Both the position numbers and the translations under genes were made by a program. This document shows, piece by piece, positions 56,778 through 64,000 of a stretch of 64,000 bases of DNA (positions are counted from its first letter, which is position 1; each line of letters starts with the position of its first letter). Source of the stretch: Streptosporangiaceae bacterium NEAU-GS5 (GTDB lineage Bacteria; Actinomycetota; Actinomycetes; Streptosporangiales; Streptosporangiaceae); assembly GCA_017592665.1 (NCBI GenBank), contig JAGFNW010000029.1, forward strand, positions 54,210-118,209, read 5' to 3'. The notes beneath the pieces are model-generated. The model was not told where the DNA came from and ran no database searches. It saw only the letters and a list, made by a program, of their open reading frames with translations.

Positions 56778-58026
56778 GGTTTGGCGGCGTTTTCTACTCG
56801 CAGTCGCCGACGCAACGCCAGCATTTACCCCTGCTCCGCATATGGCAATCGGTTCACCATTTCACAGGTTCCTTATTGCGGCAGCAGACGTGAGTCAAGC
56901 GTTTCGTAGCAATATTGGAACTCAAAAGGGTGCTGCTCACGTGTCACACCCGTGGATCGGCCAACTTGAGTCAAAGCCTGATTTCGGTAGGCAGCGTGTG
57001 CGGCATAAGGTCGATATCAGAAAAGGCGGAAGGCCTGCTTATCTTGTGGAATTGGCTGGGCCTTCGAATTTCATACTCGTGCCGCCCAAACATGCCAGGA
57101 GCTGGGTGCGAGTAGCTCGCTTGGCAATGCCGATCGTTGCCTTGGTCAGCATGTTTCTAGTCATCGTAGGTACGACCGTTTTATCTGTTCACTGGGTGGC
57201 TTCCTATCAGCAACAACAGACCGCTGAGAGATACGCCAGCGCGATCGATCAACTCGACTCGCTCAATGTGTCGGTTCGGGTCGATGCTCTCTATGTGCTC
57301 GCCCACATAGCCCAGGACTCAATTTCATTTAAGGACTCAGGTAGTCGCCTGGATACAATCCAGGCAGTCATAGATGCCTTTATCCAGGCGCATGACCGGT
57401 CGGATTCGCTGGTGGAGCGCTGGGTGCCCGGTGCCGATCTTGTCGTAGCCGTTCGAGTTCTTGGCGAAGTCGACACTTACGCAGGGAAAGTTACATGGGT
57501 AGCTGCCGATTTTCATGGTGCGGACCTGCGTGATGTGGATTTGAACGGATCTAACCTGAATGGGTCGAACCTATTCGGTTCGAACCTGTCCCACACGAGC
57601 CTAGACAATGCAACCTTACATGCCGCGGATCTTCGGAACTCGGATCTATCCCGGGCGAGCCTGCGTGGTGTAAACCTGGCTAATGCGATCTTGGCTAAAT
57701 CGAGCCTGCGTGGTGTGAACCTGGCTAATGCGACCTTGACTAGAGCAGATCTGCGTGATGTGGACCTGACGAGTGCGACCTTGACTAGAGCAGATCTGCG
57801 TGGCGTGGACCTGGCAGGTGCGACCTTGACTAATGCCGACCTGCAGGGTGCGGATCTACGCGGTGTGGATCTGCGCGACGCGCACCTGCAGAATACGGAT
57901 CTGCGTGGTGCTGACCTACGCAATGCCGAGTTGCCCTTAACCATGCGGAAGAGTACTTTGGAAATTTCGCCCCCCAAAATTTGGGAAGACTCTGGGGCGA
58001 TCCTGGACCCATACACTAAATTCTAA
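56767..58026 (+). CDS. Membrane-anchored pentapeptide-repeat protein
   Basis: A 419-residue protein. A ~115-residue N-terminal cytoplasmic part is followed by one transmembrane helix (about 117-143), a helical linker (AERYASAIDQLDS then VRVDALYVLAHIAQDS) known from actinobacterial pentapeptide proteins, and about 29 consecutive A(D/N)LxX repeats (about 249-395) forming a right-handed beta-helix of roughly seven coils. The final repeat-free tail is short. GC is low for this genome. AGGAGG precedes ATG 56767. Its role is unknown. Confidence 0.85.
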   Translation: MLTRVWRRFLLAVADATPAFTPAPHMAIGSPFHRFLIAAADVSQAFRSNIGTQKGAAHVSHPWIGQLESKPDFGRQRVRHKVDIRKGGRPAYLVELAGPSNFILVPPKHARSWVRVARLAMPIVALVSMFLVIVGTTVLSVHWVASYQQQQTAERYASAIDQLDSLNVSVRVDALYVLAHIAQDSISFKDSGSRLDTIQAVIDAFIQAHDRSDSLVERWVPGADLVVAVRVLGEVDTYAGKVTWVAADFHGADLRDVDLNGSNLNGSNLFGSNLSHTSLDNATLHAADLRNSDLSRASLRGVNLANAILAKSSLRGVNLANATLTRADLRDVDLTSATLTRADLRGVDLAGATLTNADLQGADLRGVDLRDAHLQNTDLRGADLRNAELPLTMRKSTLEISPPKIWEDSGAILDPYTKF

Positions 58027-58353
58027 GTTGACGGGAACCCTTATCTGTGCGGTTCCTTGTTGCATGCGCGGACAGTGGTTTTCAACCAGAGTGATGCAAC
58101 CTGACGGTGTGATCCGATGCGGAGCGGGGAGTCAAGGAGCCTGCCTGATGGACTCTGCCAGTTTGAACGCGGGCAGTTGAGACGGGACCAAGGCCGCCGT
58201 CGGCCGGGACCGGCCCCCCGGCCGCATGCCCGGCCGACAGGCGGCGCGGAGCGCCGCCTTGATTCCTAAAAGCTCAATTCGGCAGCTATCTGATGCGGCG
58301 AGACGGCACTCGTCATCTCGGGGTCGGTTGAGCTCAGGAGCTTGGCGCGCTGC
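58027..58353. other. Intergenic stretch with two hairpins
   Basis: No gene seen. It contains the perfect stem gtcggccggg / cccggccgac (58199-58238), a terminator-like stem ggcggcgc-gga-gcgccgcc followed by TT (58240-58260), and sequence matching 54864-54948. It likely terminates transcription from the left. Confidence 0.5.
58199..58260. terminator. GC-rich double hairpin, repeat copy 2
   Basis: The 10-bp stem at 58199-58208/58229-58238 is followed directly by the 8-bp stem 58240-58247/58251-58258 with TT. It matches the element at 54864-54948. Confidence 0.65.
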
Positions 58354-58896
58354 CTAGCGGCGTCGTTGGAGCGCCTCGGCGGCTAGATGCCAGGGATAGG
58401 TGTCTATACGGTCGGCGCCGCTGCTGGGAAGGTGCGGTTCGAACTGGCCGACGCCAAGGAGTATCTGAACGCCCTCGGCTTTCAGAGAATCGACCGCTTG
58501 GCGGAACGGGACACGACTCGCGAGGGCGGTGTTCACGAAGGGCAGGACGACGACGGGGATGCCCAAGCCGGGGGCTTCGGCGAGGAGGCCTAGGGCGTAG
58601 GTGTCGGCGATGCCTTGGGCGAATTTGTTGATGGTGTTGTAGGTGGCGGGGGCCACGATGATGGCGTCTGCCCGGGGGGATTTGGGTTCGTCCGGCTTGC
58701 GGTACTGGCTGCGGACGGGGCGGCCGGTCTGGAGCTCCAGCGCGGGGACGTCGATGAAGTCGAGTGCCAATGGGGTGGCGACGATTTGGACGATCCAGCC
58801 GTCGTCTTGGGCGATCGCGACGAGCTTGCCGACGTCGGCGGCGGGGCCGGCGGCACACGCGATGATGTACAGGACCTTGCTGGGCTGGTCGGTCAC
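58354..58896 (-). CDS. Flavoprotein (HFCD family)
   Basis: A 180-residue FMN-binding protein of the homo-oligomeric flavin-containing Cys-decarboxylase family: KVLYIIACAAGPAAD at the start, IIVAPATYNTINKFAQGIAD and IPVVVLPFVN. The family includes CoaC and lantibiotic decarboxylases, but no substrate is implied here. It begins GTG, overlapping the regulator's stop (GTGA), so it is translated with the XRE-TPR regulator. Confidence 0.85.
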   Translation of the reverse strand: MTDQPSKVLYIIACAAGPAADVGKLVAIAQDDGWIVQIVATPLALDFIDVPALELQTGRPVRSQYRKPDEPKSPRADAIIVAPATYNTINKFAQGIADTYALGLLAEAPGLGIPVVVLPFVNTALASRVPFRQAVDSLKAEGVQILLGVGQFEPHLPSSGADRIDTYPWHLAAEALQRRR

Positions 58897-60308
58897 GCGT
58901 TGACTCCGAGCGATTCGGCGTACTCACGAGTTTCGCGGCGGACGCTGATGGGGGCGGTCTCGACCAGGTCGCGGACCAGGCGGAGCGTGGCGGGTCGGCT
59001 GGTGATCTCCTCGGGGGCGATCTGTCCCGCGGCGCGTAGCACGTGGAGGGCTTTGTCGTCTTTGCCCCAGATGAGGAATGCGCGGCTGGTGTCGAGCAGG
59101 AGTGTGGCTTTGCGCTCGGCGATGGGCAGCGCGTCGATGTCGACCTTGCGTGCGTGCTCGATAGCTGTTCCAGCGTCCCCCATAGTGAGGGCGATATTCA
59201 CGCGGTGGCAGAGGACGTTGTTCGGACCGAATGCGGTCCACAGGTGATTGCCCTCGTGCCCGAGTCGTTGGCCGGCGTCGGCAGCTTCGTCGAGAAGTTC
59301 AAGGGTGGTGTTCCGGTTGCCGTGCTGAGCGGCTGCGACGGCCCCCCGCAGCAGGAGAGAGCCGTAGACCGACAGGTCGTTGTCGCTGGGAGCGGTGAAG
59401 GTCGCGCCCATCCGCTCGGCTGACCTGGCGGCATTGTCGGTAGCGGCGCGGTGGTGGCCTCCGTCCATCAACGCGTGGGTGATGATTCGGGCGCTGGATC
59501 CGAGCATCAGCGGGTTCTCGGATGCGTACGCGGCTTGGACGCTTCGGTCTGCAGCGAGCCAGGTTAGGCCCTTGTCTTCCTGCTTGAGCAGGATGGAGGC
59601 AGCTACGTGGTAGGCCTCGGCGGAGAGCTCGTTTGCGCGCATTCGTAGGTCACCGTCGAGCACCTGGCATGCGATCCGAAGGGAGCGGAGCAACGGTGGG
59701 AGGAGGGTGATGACTTGGGTGTAGTGGCAAGCTTGATAGGACGCCTTTGCCTCGGCCACGATCTGGGCGAGTGGGGCGATCTCCGGGGCTCGGTCCACCG
59801 TCATGAGTGGCTCTGTGAGGGCGGCGGCCAGGTCCTCGATGCCGAATGCGGTGTCGTGGGTAGCGTCAGTCTTGCCGACGACCGCGCTGAACAAGGCGGC
59901 TCCTGTGAGGCCAACGAACTGGCGTCGTCGCATCTCATCCCCTTCGCTGTCGCCGATGCGATCCACGCTAGGTGGAGCTGTCGGTGCGGCGAATCCCGGG
60001 CCGTCATCCTGGCGAGGGATGAGCAGGGCAAGAGCCGTGCGCGGGGCTAATCCGAGGGTGATGCGGGCGGCGTCGGGCATGGATACGCCGTCGGCGATGC
60101 GTTCGAAGACTTCGAATGCGGTCACTTGCTGGTGGCCGTTCATGATGTCGCTGACCTTGCCCTGAGCCAGGCCTGTAAGGCTCCCGATGGCGGTCTGGGA
60201 GAGTCCGGCATACTGGCGAAGCAGCTCAAACACGCGGCCGAAGTCGCGGGCCTGGAGGGCGTTACGCATCTCCGGACGTTCCCAGAGCAAGCCGGGAATC
60301 TCATGCAT
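58893..60308 (-). CDS. XRE-family regulator with TPR-like region
   Basis: A 471-residue regulator. The N-terminal HTH (VFELLRQYAGLSQTAIGSLTGLAQGKVSDIMNG) leads to a linker with RRRQFVGLTGAAL and a long helical sensor region. This architecture is common in actinobacteria beside small effector or enzyme genes. It is translationally coupled to the flavoprotein and divergent from the CxCxGxG gene. Confidence 0.87.
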   Translation of the reverse strand: MHEIPGLLWERPEMRNALQARDFGRVFELLRQYAGLSQTAIGSLTGLAQGKVSDIMNGHQQVTAFEVFERIADGVSMPDAARITLGLAPRTALALLIPRQDDGPGFAAPTAPPSVDRIGDSEGDEMRRRQFVGLTGAALFSAVVGKTDATHDTAFGIEDLAAALTEPLMTVDRAPEIAPLAQIVAEAKASYQACHYTQVITLLPPLLRSLRIACQVLDGDLRMRANELSAEAYHVAASILLKQEDKGLTWLAADRSVQAAYASENPLMLGSSARIITHALMDGGHHRAATDNAARSAERMGATFTAPSDNDLSVYGSLLLRGAVAAAQHGNRNTTLELLDEAADAGQRLGHEGNHLWTAFGPNNVLCHRVNIALTMGDAGTAIEHARKVDIDALPIAERKATLLLDTSRAFLIWGKDDKALHVLRAAGQIAPEEITSRPATLRLVRDLVETAPISVRRETREYAESLGVNA

Positions 60309-60440
60309 CAGAGGGCAATTCCTTCGCGCAGGTCCCGCAAGCTGACGGTCATTTCCATCCTGACGGGTCGATCGCCTATCCCGTCAAGGGATACCGGTTT
60401 GCGATGGGCACGGAATGCATAGAGGGCAACCCTGGTCCGC

Positions 60441-60632
60441 ATGGCGACCAGCGAAAGGCCCGACGGATCCGCTTCCGGATGTTCATGTGGCGGACGGGGA
60501 TGGAAATACCTGACCCCTCGACGTGGGGTCATCGCTACACGCGGCCCGATCGAAGTGTCGACGGAGGGGCGCGTGAAGGTCGATTGCCTGAGCTGCCAGG
60601 GCAATGGCGCGGCCGTGCTGGACGGCGAGTGA
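60441..60632 (+). CDS. Small CxCxGxG zinc-finger-like protein
   Basis: A 63-residue protein with two DnaJ-like cysteine motifs, CSCGGRGWKYLTP and CLSCQGNG, probably binding one zinc. It begins an apparent operon with the next gene and the double GntR regulator. Confidence 0.75.
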   Translation: MATSERPDGSASGCSCGGRGWKYLTPRRGVIATRGPIEVSTEGRVKVDCLSCQGNGAAVLDGE

Positions 60633-60638
60633 TCGGCA

Positions 60639-60968
60639 ATGTCCGGCGGTGGGCGGGAGCTGATCGTTGATGCCCGGTACGCCGCAGGGTTGCTACGGGC
60701 GGAGCTGTACGTGCGGCATCGCATCGAAGCCGACTTGAACGCGGGCCAGGGCATGGCGGTCGTGTCGGTGTGGGCCGGTCTGGTCGTGTGGAGTAACGGC
60801 CGGTGGTTTTGGTGGTCCGTGGGCCGGATCTCCAGCCGTAGGCGTCTGCTGTACACGATCTGCCCTGCCTCTGATGTGCCTACGGCGGCCCGCTGGGTCG
60901 CGCGACGCTATGCAGTCCTTCGCCGTGAGCAGACCCGTGCCCAGTACGTGCAGGCCTGGCCGCAATGA
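60639..60968 (+). CDS. Hypothetical protein
   Basis: A 109-residue protein with a Trp-rich segment (VWAGLVVWSNGRWFWWSVG) and a basic C-terminus. No family recognised. It lies 6 bp after the CxCxGxG gene and 17 bp before the double GntR gene, so it is probably co-transcribed. Confidence 0.7.
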   Translation: MSGGGRELIVDARYAAGLLRAELYVRHRIEADLNAGQGMAVVSVWAGLVVWSNGRWFWWSVGRISSRRRLLYTICPASDVPTAARWVARRYAVLRREQTRAQYVQAWPQ

Positions 60969-60985
60969 CCTTTAAGAGGAGAGAA

Positions 60986-61714
60986 ATGACCATGTCCACT
61001 TCAGCCATATCGACTCCGATCGTGCCCGCGTCAGACGCCGCAGCCGGTTCACACGACGAGGTCGTATGGGAATTGCTGGAGAAGTTCGACCGCTACGGCC
61101 CTGTTCCGCTGTACCGGCAGATCACGGACGCGATCGGTGAGGCTATCCGGCGCGGGGACCTCGCTCATGGGGTGGTGTTGCCGAGCATGGTGGCGATGAG
61201 CAGACGCCTAGATGTCGGGTTGTCGACGGTACGGCGCTCTTATCGTTTGCTCTGTCTCGGTGACCTGGTGCATATCGTGGGGGCTCACCGGTCGGTGGTG
61301 GGACCTGCGGAATCACCCAGGCGAACGGGCGGGGCGGAGGAGAGTTCGGCCGTGCCGCGCTATCGGCGGATCGCTGATGAGATGGTCTCGCGTATCCGGT
61401 CGGGTGTGATCGAGGCGCATCGCAAGTTGCCGAGTCAGTTGGAGTTGGCGCGGGAATTCGTGGTCAGCCTGGGCACCTCGCGTGGTGCGTTGCGGTGGTT
61501 GCAGGCAGAGGGATGGATTTACACGCTGGCGGGCAAGGGAAGTTTCGCCGTGCCGAAGGAGGCATGGCCGCAGGTCGAGGAGGGCCAGACTGCTGAGGGG
61601 GAAGGCGGCCCGACCGAATTGCCGGGGAGTGGTGTGGCGCGACATGACGAGAGCGTTCATGTCAGCGGCTTCTTTAGCGGTAGCACGTCGCCGTTCTCGG
61701 AAAGTTCCCGGTGA
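60986..61714 (+). CDS. Transcriptional regulator with two tandem GntR winged-helix domains
   Basis: A 242-residue protein with two GntR-type DNA-binding heads. The first (about 40-107) has YRQITDAIGEAIRRGDL and LDVGLSTVRRSYRLLCL. The second (about 124-190) has YRRIADEMVSRIRSGVI and VVSLGTSRGALRWLQAEG, then the wing GKGSFAVP. No effector domain follows; the tail is disordered. GntR proteins normally have one head plus a sensor. AGGAG precedes ATG 60986. Confidence 0.82.
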   Translation: MTMSTSAISTPIVPASDAAAGSHDEVVWELLEKFDRYGPVPLYRQITDAIGEAIRRGDLAHGVVLPSMVAMSRRLDVGLSTVRRSYRLLCLGDLVHIVGAHRSVVGPAESPRRTGGAEESSAVPRYRRIADEMVSRIRSGVIEAHRKLPSQLELAREFVVSLGTSRGALRWLQAEGWIYTLAGKGSFAVPKEAWPQVEEGQTAEGEGGPTELPGSGVARHDESVHVSGFFSGSTSPFSESSR

Positions 61715-61743
61715 GGGGGAGACATAGCGAGGCGGCATAGCTA

Positions 61744-61775
61744 GACTTCACGACAAGTCGAGTTGTAGGGAAGTC
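61744..61775. promoter_or_regulatory. Candidate GntR operator at the GntR/UTRA start
   Basis: Nested palindrome: gacttc (61744) and gaagtc (61770) outside, acaa-gtcgag-ttgt (61753-61766) inside. It ends 3 bp before ATG 61779. A related acaa-N6-ttgt site lies at 63136-63151. Confidence 0.65.
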
Positions 61776-61778
61776 GTC

Positions 61779-62510
61779 ATGTCGTCTGAAGAGTTCGCTC
61801 CGCCCAAGTACGCGCAGATCGTGCAGGCCATCCGCCGCAAGATCGCAGACGGCACATACCCGCCTGGCTCCCTCCTCCCTTCCGAAACGCAACTGGTCAA
61901 GGAGTTCGGCGTCAGCCGGCCGACCGTGGTCCGCGCCCTTCAGGTCCTCCAACTGCGCGGGTCCATCATCCGCGAGCACGGCAAAGGCTCCTACGTGAAA
62001 GCCTTGCCGCCGGTTTCCGAGGACGACAGCACCCGCCCTGGTGGGGCTGTGCTGGATCGGGCTGAAACCGATGAGAACGCTGCCCCGGTGCAGGTCGGTC
62101 CGCATCCGGCGCCTGCCCATGTGGCCAAGTTGCTCGGCGTGGCCGATAAGACTCCGGTCCTTCGCCGTCAGGTGTTGTCACGCGATGAGGACCGGGCGGT
62201 GGACCTGGTTACTGTGTGGTGCCCCGTCGAGCTGGCGGACGGCAGCGACCTAGGCAGCGACCAGGCGCTAAGAGTGGGTATCCGCGAGCACCTCCAGGTC
62301 GCGAAGGGGCTGACGTTGCATCACGTGGCTGAGCGGATCAGTGCCCGCTACCCGTCGACCGAAGAGGCCAAGCTGCTGGATTTGAAGCGGACGGCCCCGG
62401 TGCTGGGGGTGCTGGCCAGCGTGTTCAACGGCGGTGGTCAGCCGGTCCTGGTCGTGGACCTGGTGCTTCCCGGGGACCTGCATGAACTGGAAGACGCCTA
62501 TTCGCTGTGA
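61779..62510 (+). CDS. GntR/HutC-family regulator with UTRA domain
   Basis: A 243-residue regulator. The head (YAQIVQAIRRKIADGTYPPGSLLPSE then VSRPTVVRALQVL) is followed by a UTRA-type sensor domain. KorSA-like GntR proteins repress AICE transfer and replication genes in actinobacteria. A nested palindrome at its start suggests autoregulation. Its last 13 bases overlap the convergent Imm21 gene; a decayed copy of this tail is at 52,595. Confidence 0.9.
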   Translation: MSSEEFAPPKYAQIVQAIRRKIADGTYPPGSLLPSETQLVKEFGVSRPTVVRALQVLQLRGSIIREHGKGSYVKALPPVSEDDSTRPGGAVLDRAETDENAAPVQVGPHPAPAHVAKLLGVADKTPVLRRQVLSRDEDRAVDLVTVWCPVELADGSDLGSDQALRVGIREHLQVAKGLTLHHVAERISARYPSTEEAKLLDLKRTAPVLGVLASVFNGGGQPVLVVDLVLPGDLHELEDAYSL

Positions 62511-63049
62511 GTCGTGTGTGGCTCCAGCTGGACAACGATCAGCCGCGTGTGCGCTATGTGCACGTAGCCGGCGCGCACGAGGTACGGCCCCGGGGTCACG
62601 GACATTCGCACGACAGCGGGCTCAAAGCCTGGAGTCGCGTCGCTCACCTCGGCGCCGTTGTAGACGGAATCGAACAGTAGTAGCGGCTCGTGAATGTCCC
62701 AGTTCAGCGTCTCGTCCCAGGTGACTGAATCCATGATGTCGATTGCTGTGCGGATGGCGTCGTCGAAAGAGTCGGCCGCGATGAGGCGGATGAACAGGCC
62801 GTACTCGGACAGGAAAGTTGTGGCGGCGGGGTCGTCGCCGAGTACGAGCGCGAGGCGTGGGCCGACTGGGATGAGGCCGATGAAGCCAGGGATAGCACAG
62901 GCGCGGCCGTAGTCGCCGTCTAGGGTCACGGCGTCGATGGGGGAGCCGTGCCACAAGGGTAGGGCGGACTCGGGCATCACGATCAGGGGTCCGCCGAGCG
63001 AGCCGATCCACGTCGGTCCGTGCGGGTGGGGGATGCCTTCGGCGGTCAT
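62498..63049 (-). CDS. Imm21-like immunity protein
   Basis: A 183-residue acidic protein matching the Imm21 pattern (TWIGSLGGPLIVMPESALPLWHG and DYGRACAIPGF). Such proteins neutralise polymorphic toxins. No toxin gene is beside it, so it may be an orphan immunity gene protecting against neighbours. The start ATG 63049 is conserved in the decayed copy. Confidence 0.78.
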   Translation of the reverse strand: MTAEGIPHPHGPTWIGSLGGPLIVMPESALPLWHGSPIDAVTLDGDYGRACAIPGFIGLIPVGPRLALVLGDDPAATTFLSEYGLFIRLIAADSFDDAIRTAIDIMDSVTWDETLNWDIHEPLLLFDSVYNGAEVSDATPGFEPAVVRMSVTPGPYLVRAGYVHIAHTRLIVVQLEPHTTHSE

Positions 63050-63135
63050 GGCGATCAGGGTAGCGGCCGGATCGAAGGAATCTTGGCAGCTTGACTTGTC
63101 GAGTCCAGGGAAGTGTGTGCTACTCTCGAATCACT

Positions 63136-63151
63136 TGACAATACGAGTTGT
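63136..63151. promoter_or_regulatory. Candidate GntR operator upstream of AICE-like gene
   Basis: gacaa-tacgag-ttgtc, a perfect 5-bp-arm palindrome sharing the acaa-N6-ttgt core with 61753-61766. It lies about 27 bp before ATG 63178. A related acttgtcgagt lies near 63090. Confidence 0.6.
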
Positions 63152-63177
63152 CGAGAAGACAACAAGGAGCACATGTT

Positions 63178-63611
63178 ATGGCACTGCAAGGACCCATCCC
63201 CATCCACTACCACCAAGCCTTCCCCCACGGCTGCTACGCCGTCGGCGACGTCGAGCCCGTCAAGGACTTCGACGCCTCCACCCCCCAGCGGTTCGTCCAG
63301 GCCCGCGACAAGCAGACCGGAGAACTGGTCTGGCAGATCGCGGTGATGGACGCCGACCCGGCCGTCAAACCGTCACAGAAGACCGTCGCGGTCAAACTCC
63401 TGGCCCCGGTCCAGCCGGTGCCCCGGCCCCGATGGCGGGCCTTCCCTTCACCCCGGTCGAGTTCGACCAGATGACCGTCACCCCGTACGTCAACGGCTCC
63501 GGCCGGCTGGCCTACTCCTACAAGGCCCGCGACATGCGCACCCCTGCCACGGGCCGCAGAGCCGCCAGCACCACCGCCCACGCCCCCAACGCAAAGGAGG
63601 TTTCTTCATGA
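63178..63611 (+). pseudogene. AICE-type (Pra-like) gene with single frameshift
   Basis: The first frame encodes MALQGPIPIHYHQAFPHG, EPVKDFD and RFVQARDKQTGELVW, typical of a conserved AICE protein I associate with Pra-like replication activators. The frame is lost near 63,425 in a run of C/G. The expected continuation GLPFTPVEFDQMTVTPYV, YSYKARDMR is present in another frame and ends at 63,611. AAGGAG precedes ATG 63178. It could be a sequencing error or a true lesion. Confidence 0.75.
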
Positions 63612-63904
63612 CGACACGGCGCAAGCCTTATCCGCCCGCCACGATCAGCTTGACCACCAGTCCGGGATCCTCGGCCGCCAACCACACCTACCCGCGCCGC
63701 TCGCCGGTCCTGACCTTAATCATCGGTGGCGTTCAGGTCCTCATCGCTCTGCCGCCCGCCGACCAGCTCACCACCGGCGACCTGGACTTCGCCACCTGCC
63801 TGGCCCGTGAGGCGGCGGCCTTCGCCCGATCCGCCGAAAGCATCCGCGACAGCCGAGCGGGCGAACGGGGGATGGGCGCTCCCCCCGAGGTGTGGACACC
63901 TTGA
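63608..63904 (+). CDS. Small AICE-type protein, probably truncated
   Basis: A 98-residue protein coupled to the previous gene (ATGA overlap). PVLTLIIGGVQVLIALPPAD and DFATCLAREAAAFARSAE resemble small proteins encoded in AICE transfer regions. The final residues GAPPEVWTP coincide with the apparent left end of an IS element, suggesting the native C-terminus was cut. Confidence 0.65.
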   Translation: MTTRRKPYPPATISLTTSPGSSAANHTYPRRSPVLTLIIGGVQVLIALPPADQLTTGDLDFATCLAREAAAFARSAESIRDSRAGERGMGAPPEVWTP

Positions 63905-63941
63905 GTGCCGGATGATGGAGTCCGGAGACAAGGAGTTCCAC

Positions 63942-64000
63942 GTGGCGATGAAGTCGTATCCGCCGGAGTTCAAGGCGGACGCCGTCGCGTTGTACCTGTC
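63942..64000 (+). CDS. IS3-family transposase OrfA, partial (runs off the edge)
   Basis: GTG 63942 follows AAGGAG by 6 nt and encodes AMKSYPPEFKADAVALYL, the typical start of IS3-group OrfA proteins. The left end of the IS is probably near 63,890 (tgtggacacc). Only 19 codons are in the window. Confidence 0.8.
   Translation, partial: MAMKSYPPEFKADAVALYL

Overview
The window looks like chromosome from a high-GC actinobacterium, most likely a Streptosporangiales member such as Nonomuraea. The evidence is GC-biased third positions, many GTG/TTG starts, XRE-TPR regulators, SpoIIE-type phosphatases, ECF42, a mycothiol-type nitroreductase homologue, ribosomal protein bL37 and remnants of AICE-type integrative elements. 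These family and taxon assignments come from reading motifs; no search was run.

Positions 335-52,000 are ordinary chromosome with genes on both strands. The order is: a membrane GGDEF protein with an expanded low-complexity loop, a YCII-like protein, ettA, a GH13 glucosidase, a group II truncated haemoglobin, MscS, an XRE regulator, NUDIX, purU, prolyl oligopeptidase, HNH, GNAT, FmdB, a serine-hydrolase lipoprotein, a WYL protein, ilvD, NERD, amidase, DUF5130, a DUF2207/LemA operon, pepN, a DsbA-like oxidoreductase, an aldehyde dehydrogenase, def, rpiB, an Eis-like acetyltransferase, two SpoIIE-type phosphatases, a degenerate LuxR response regulator, a site-2 protease with a MarR partner, deoR-galT, bL37, a maleylpyruvate-isomerase-like protein, an AI-2E exporter, a TrpB2-like enzyme, ECF42, two secreted proteins (one a probable seven-bladed propeller) and an arsR-MFS operon. 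A c-di-AMP (ydaO-type) riboswitch lies between galT and marR on the minus strand. It has its own terminator and no intact gene downstream.

Positions 52,000-64,000 are accessory DNA. Two attP-like modules lie about 2.0 kb apart. Each has paired 11-bp-spaced arm repeats, a tRNA-Gly 3' fragment and a shared terminator. One follows a wrecked tyrosine integrase, and each is followed by a copy of a ~290-bp non-coding block. Between and after them lie a membrane-anchored receiver-domain protein and a coupled pair of membrane proteins, the second carrying about 29 pentapeptide repeats. An Imm21-like immunity gene is present intact near 62.5-63.05 kb and as a frameshifted copy near 52.6-53.2 kb, each attached to the tail of a GntR gene. 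A regulatory cluster (XRE-TPR plus flavoprotein, a CxCxGxG protein, a tandem double-wHTH GntR and a GntR/UTRA regulator) leads to AICE-like genes. One of these is frameshifted and the last is apparently cut by an IS3-type element that runs off the right edge.

The best candidates for something new are the gene-less c-di-AMP riboswitch, the tandem decayed attP modules with their repeated non-coding block and membrane receiver, the duplicated GntR-tail/Imm21 module, the double-wHTH GntR protein, and the response regulator that has lost its phosphorylation site.
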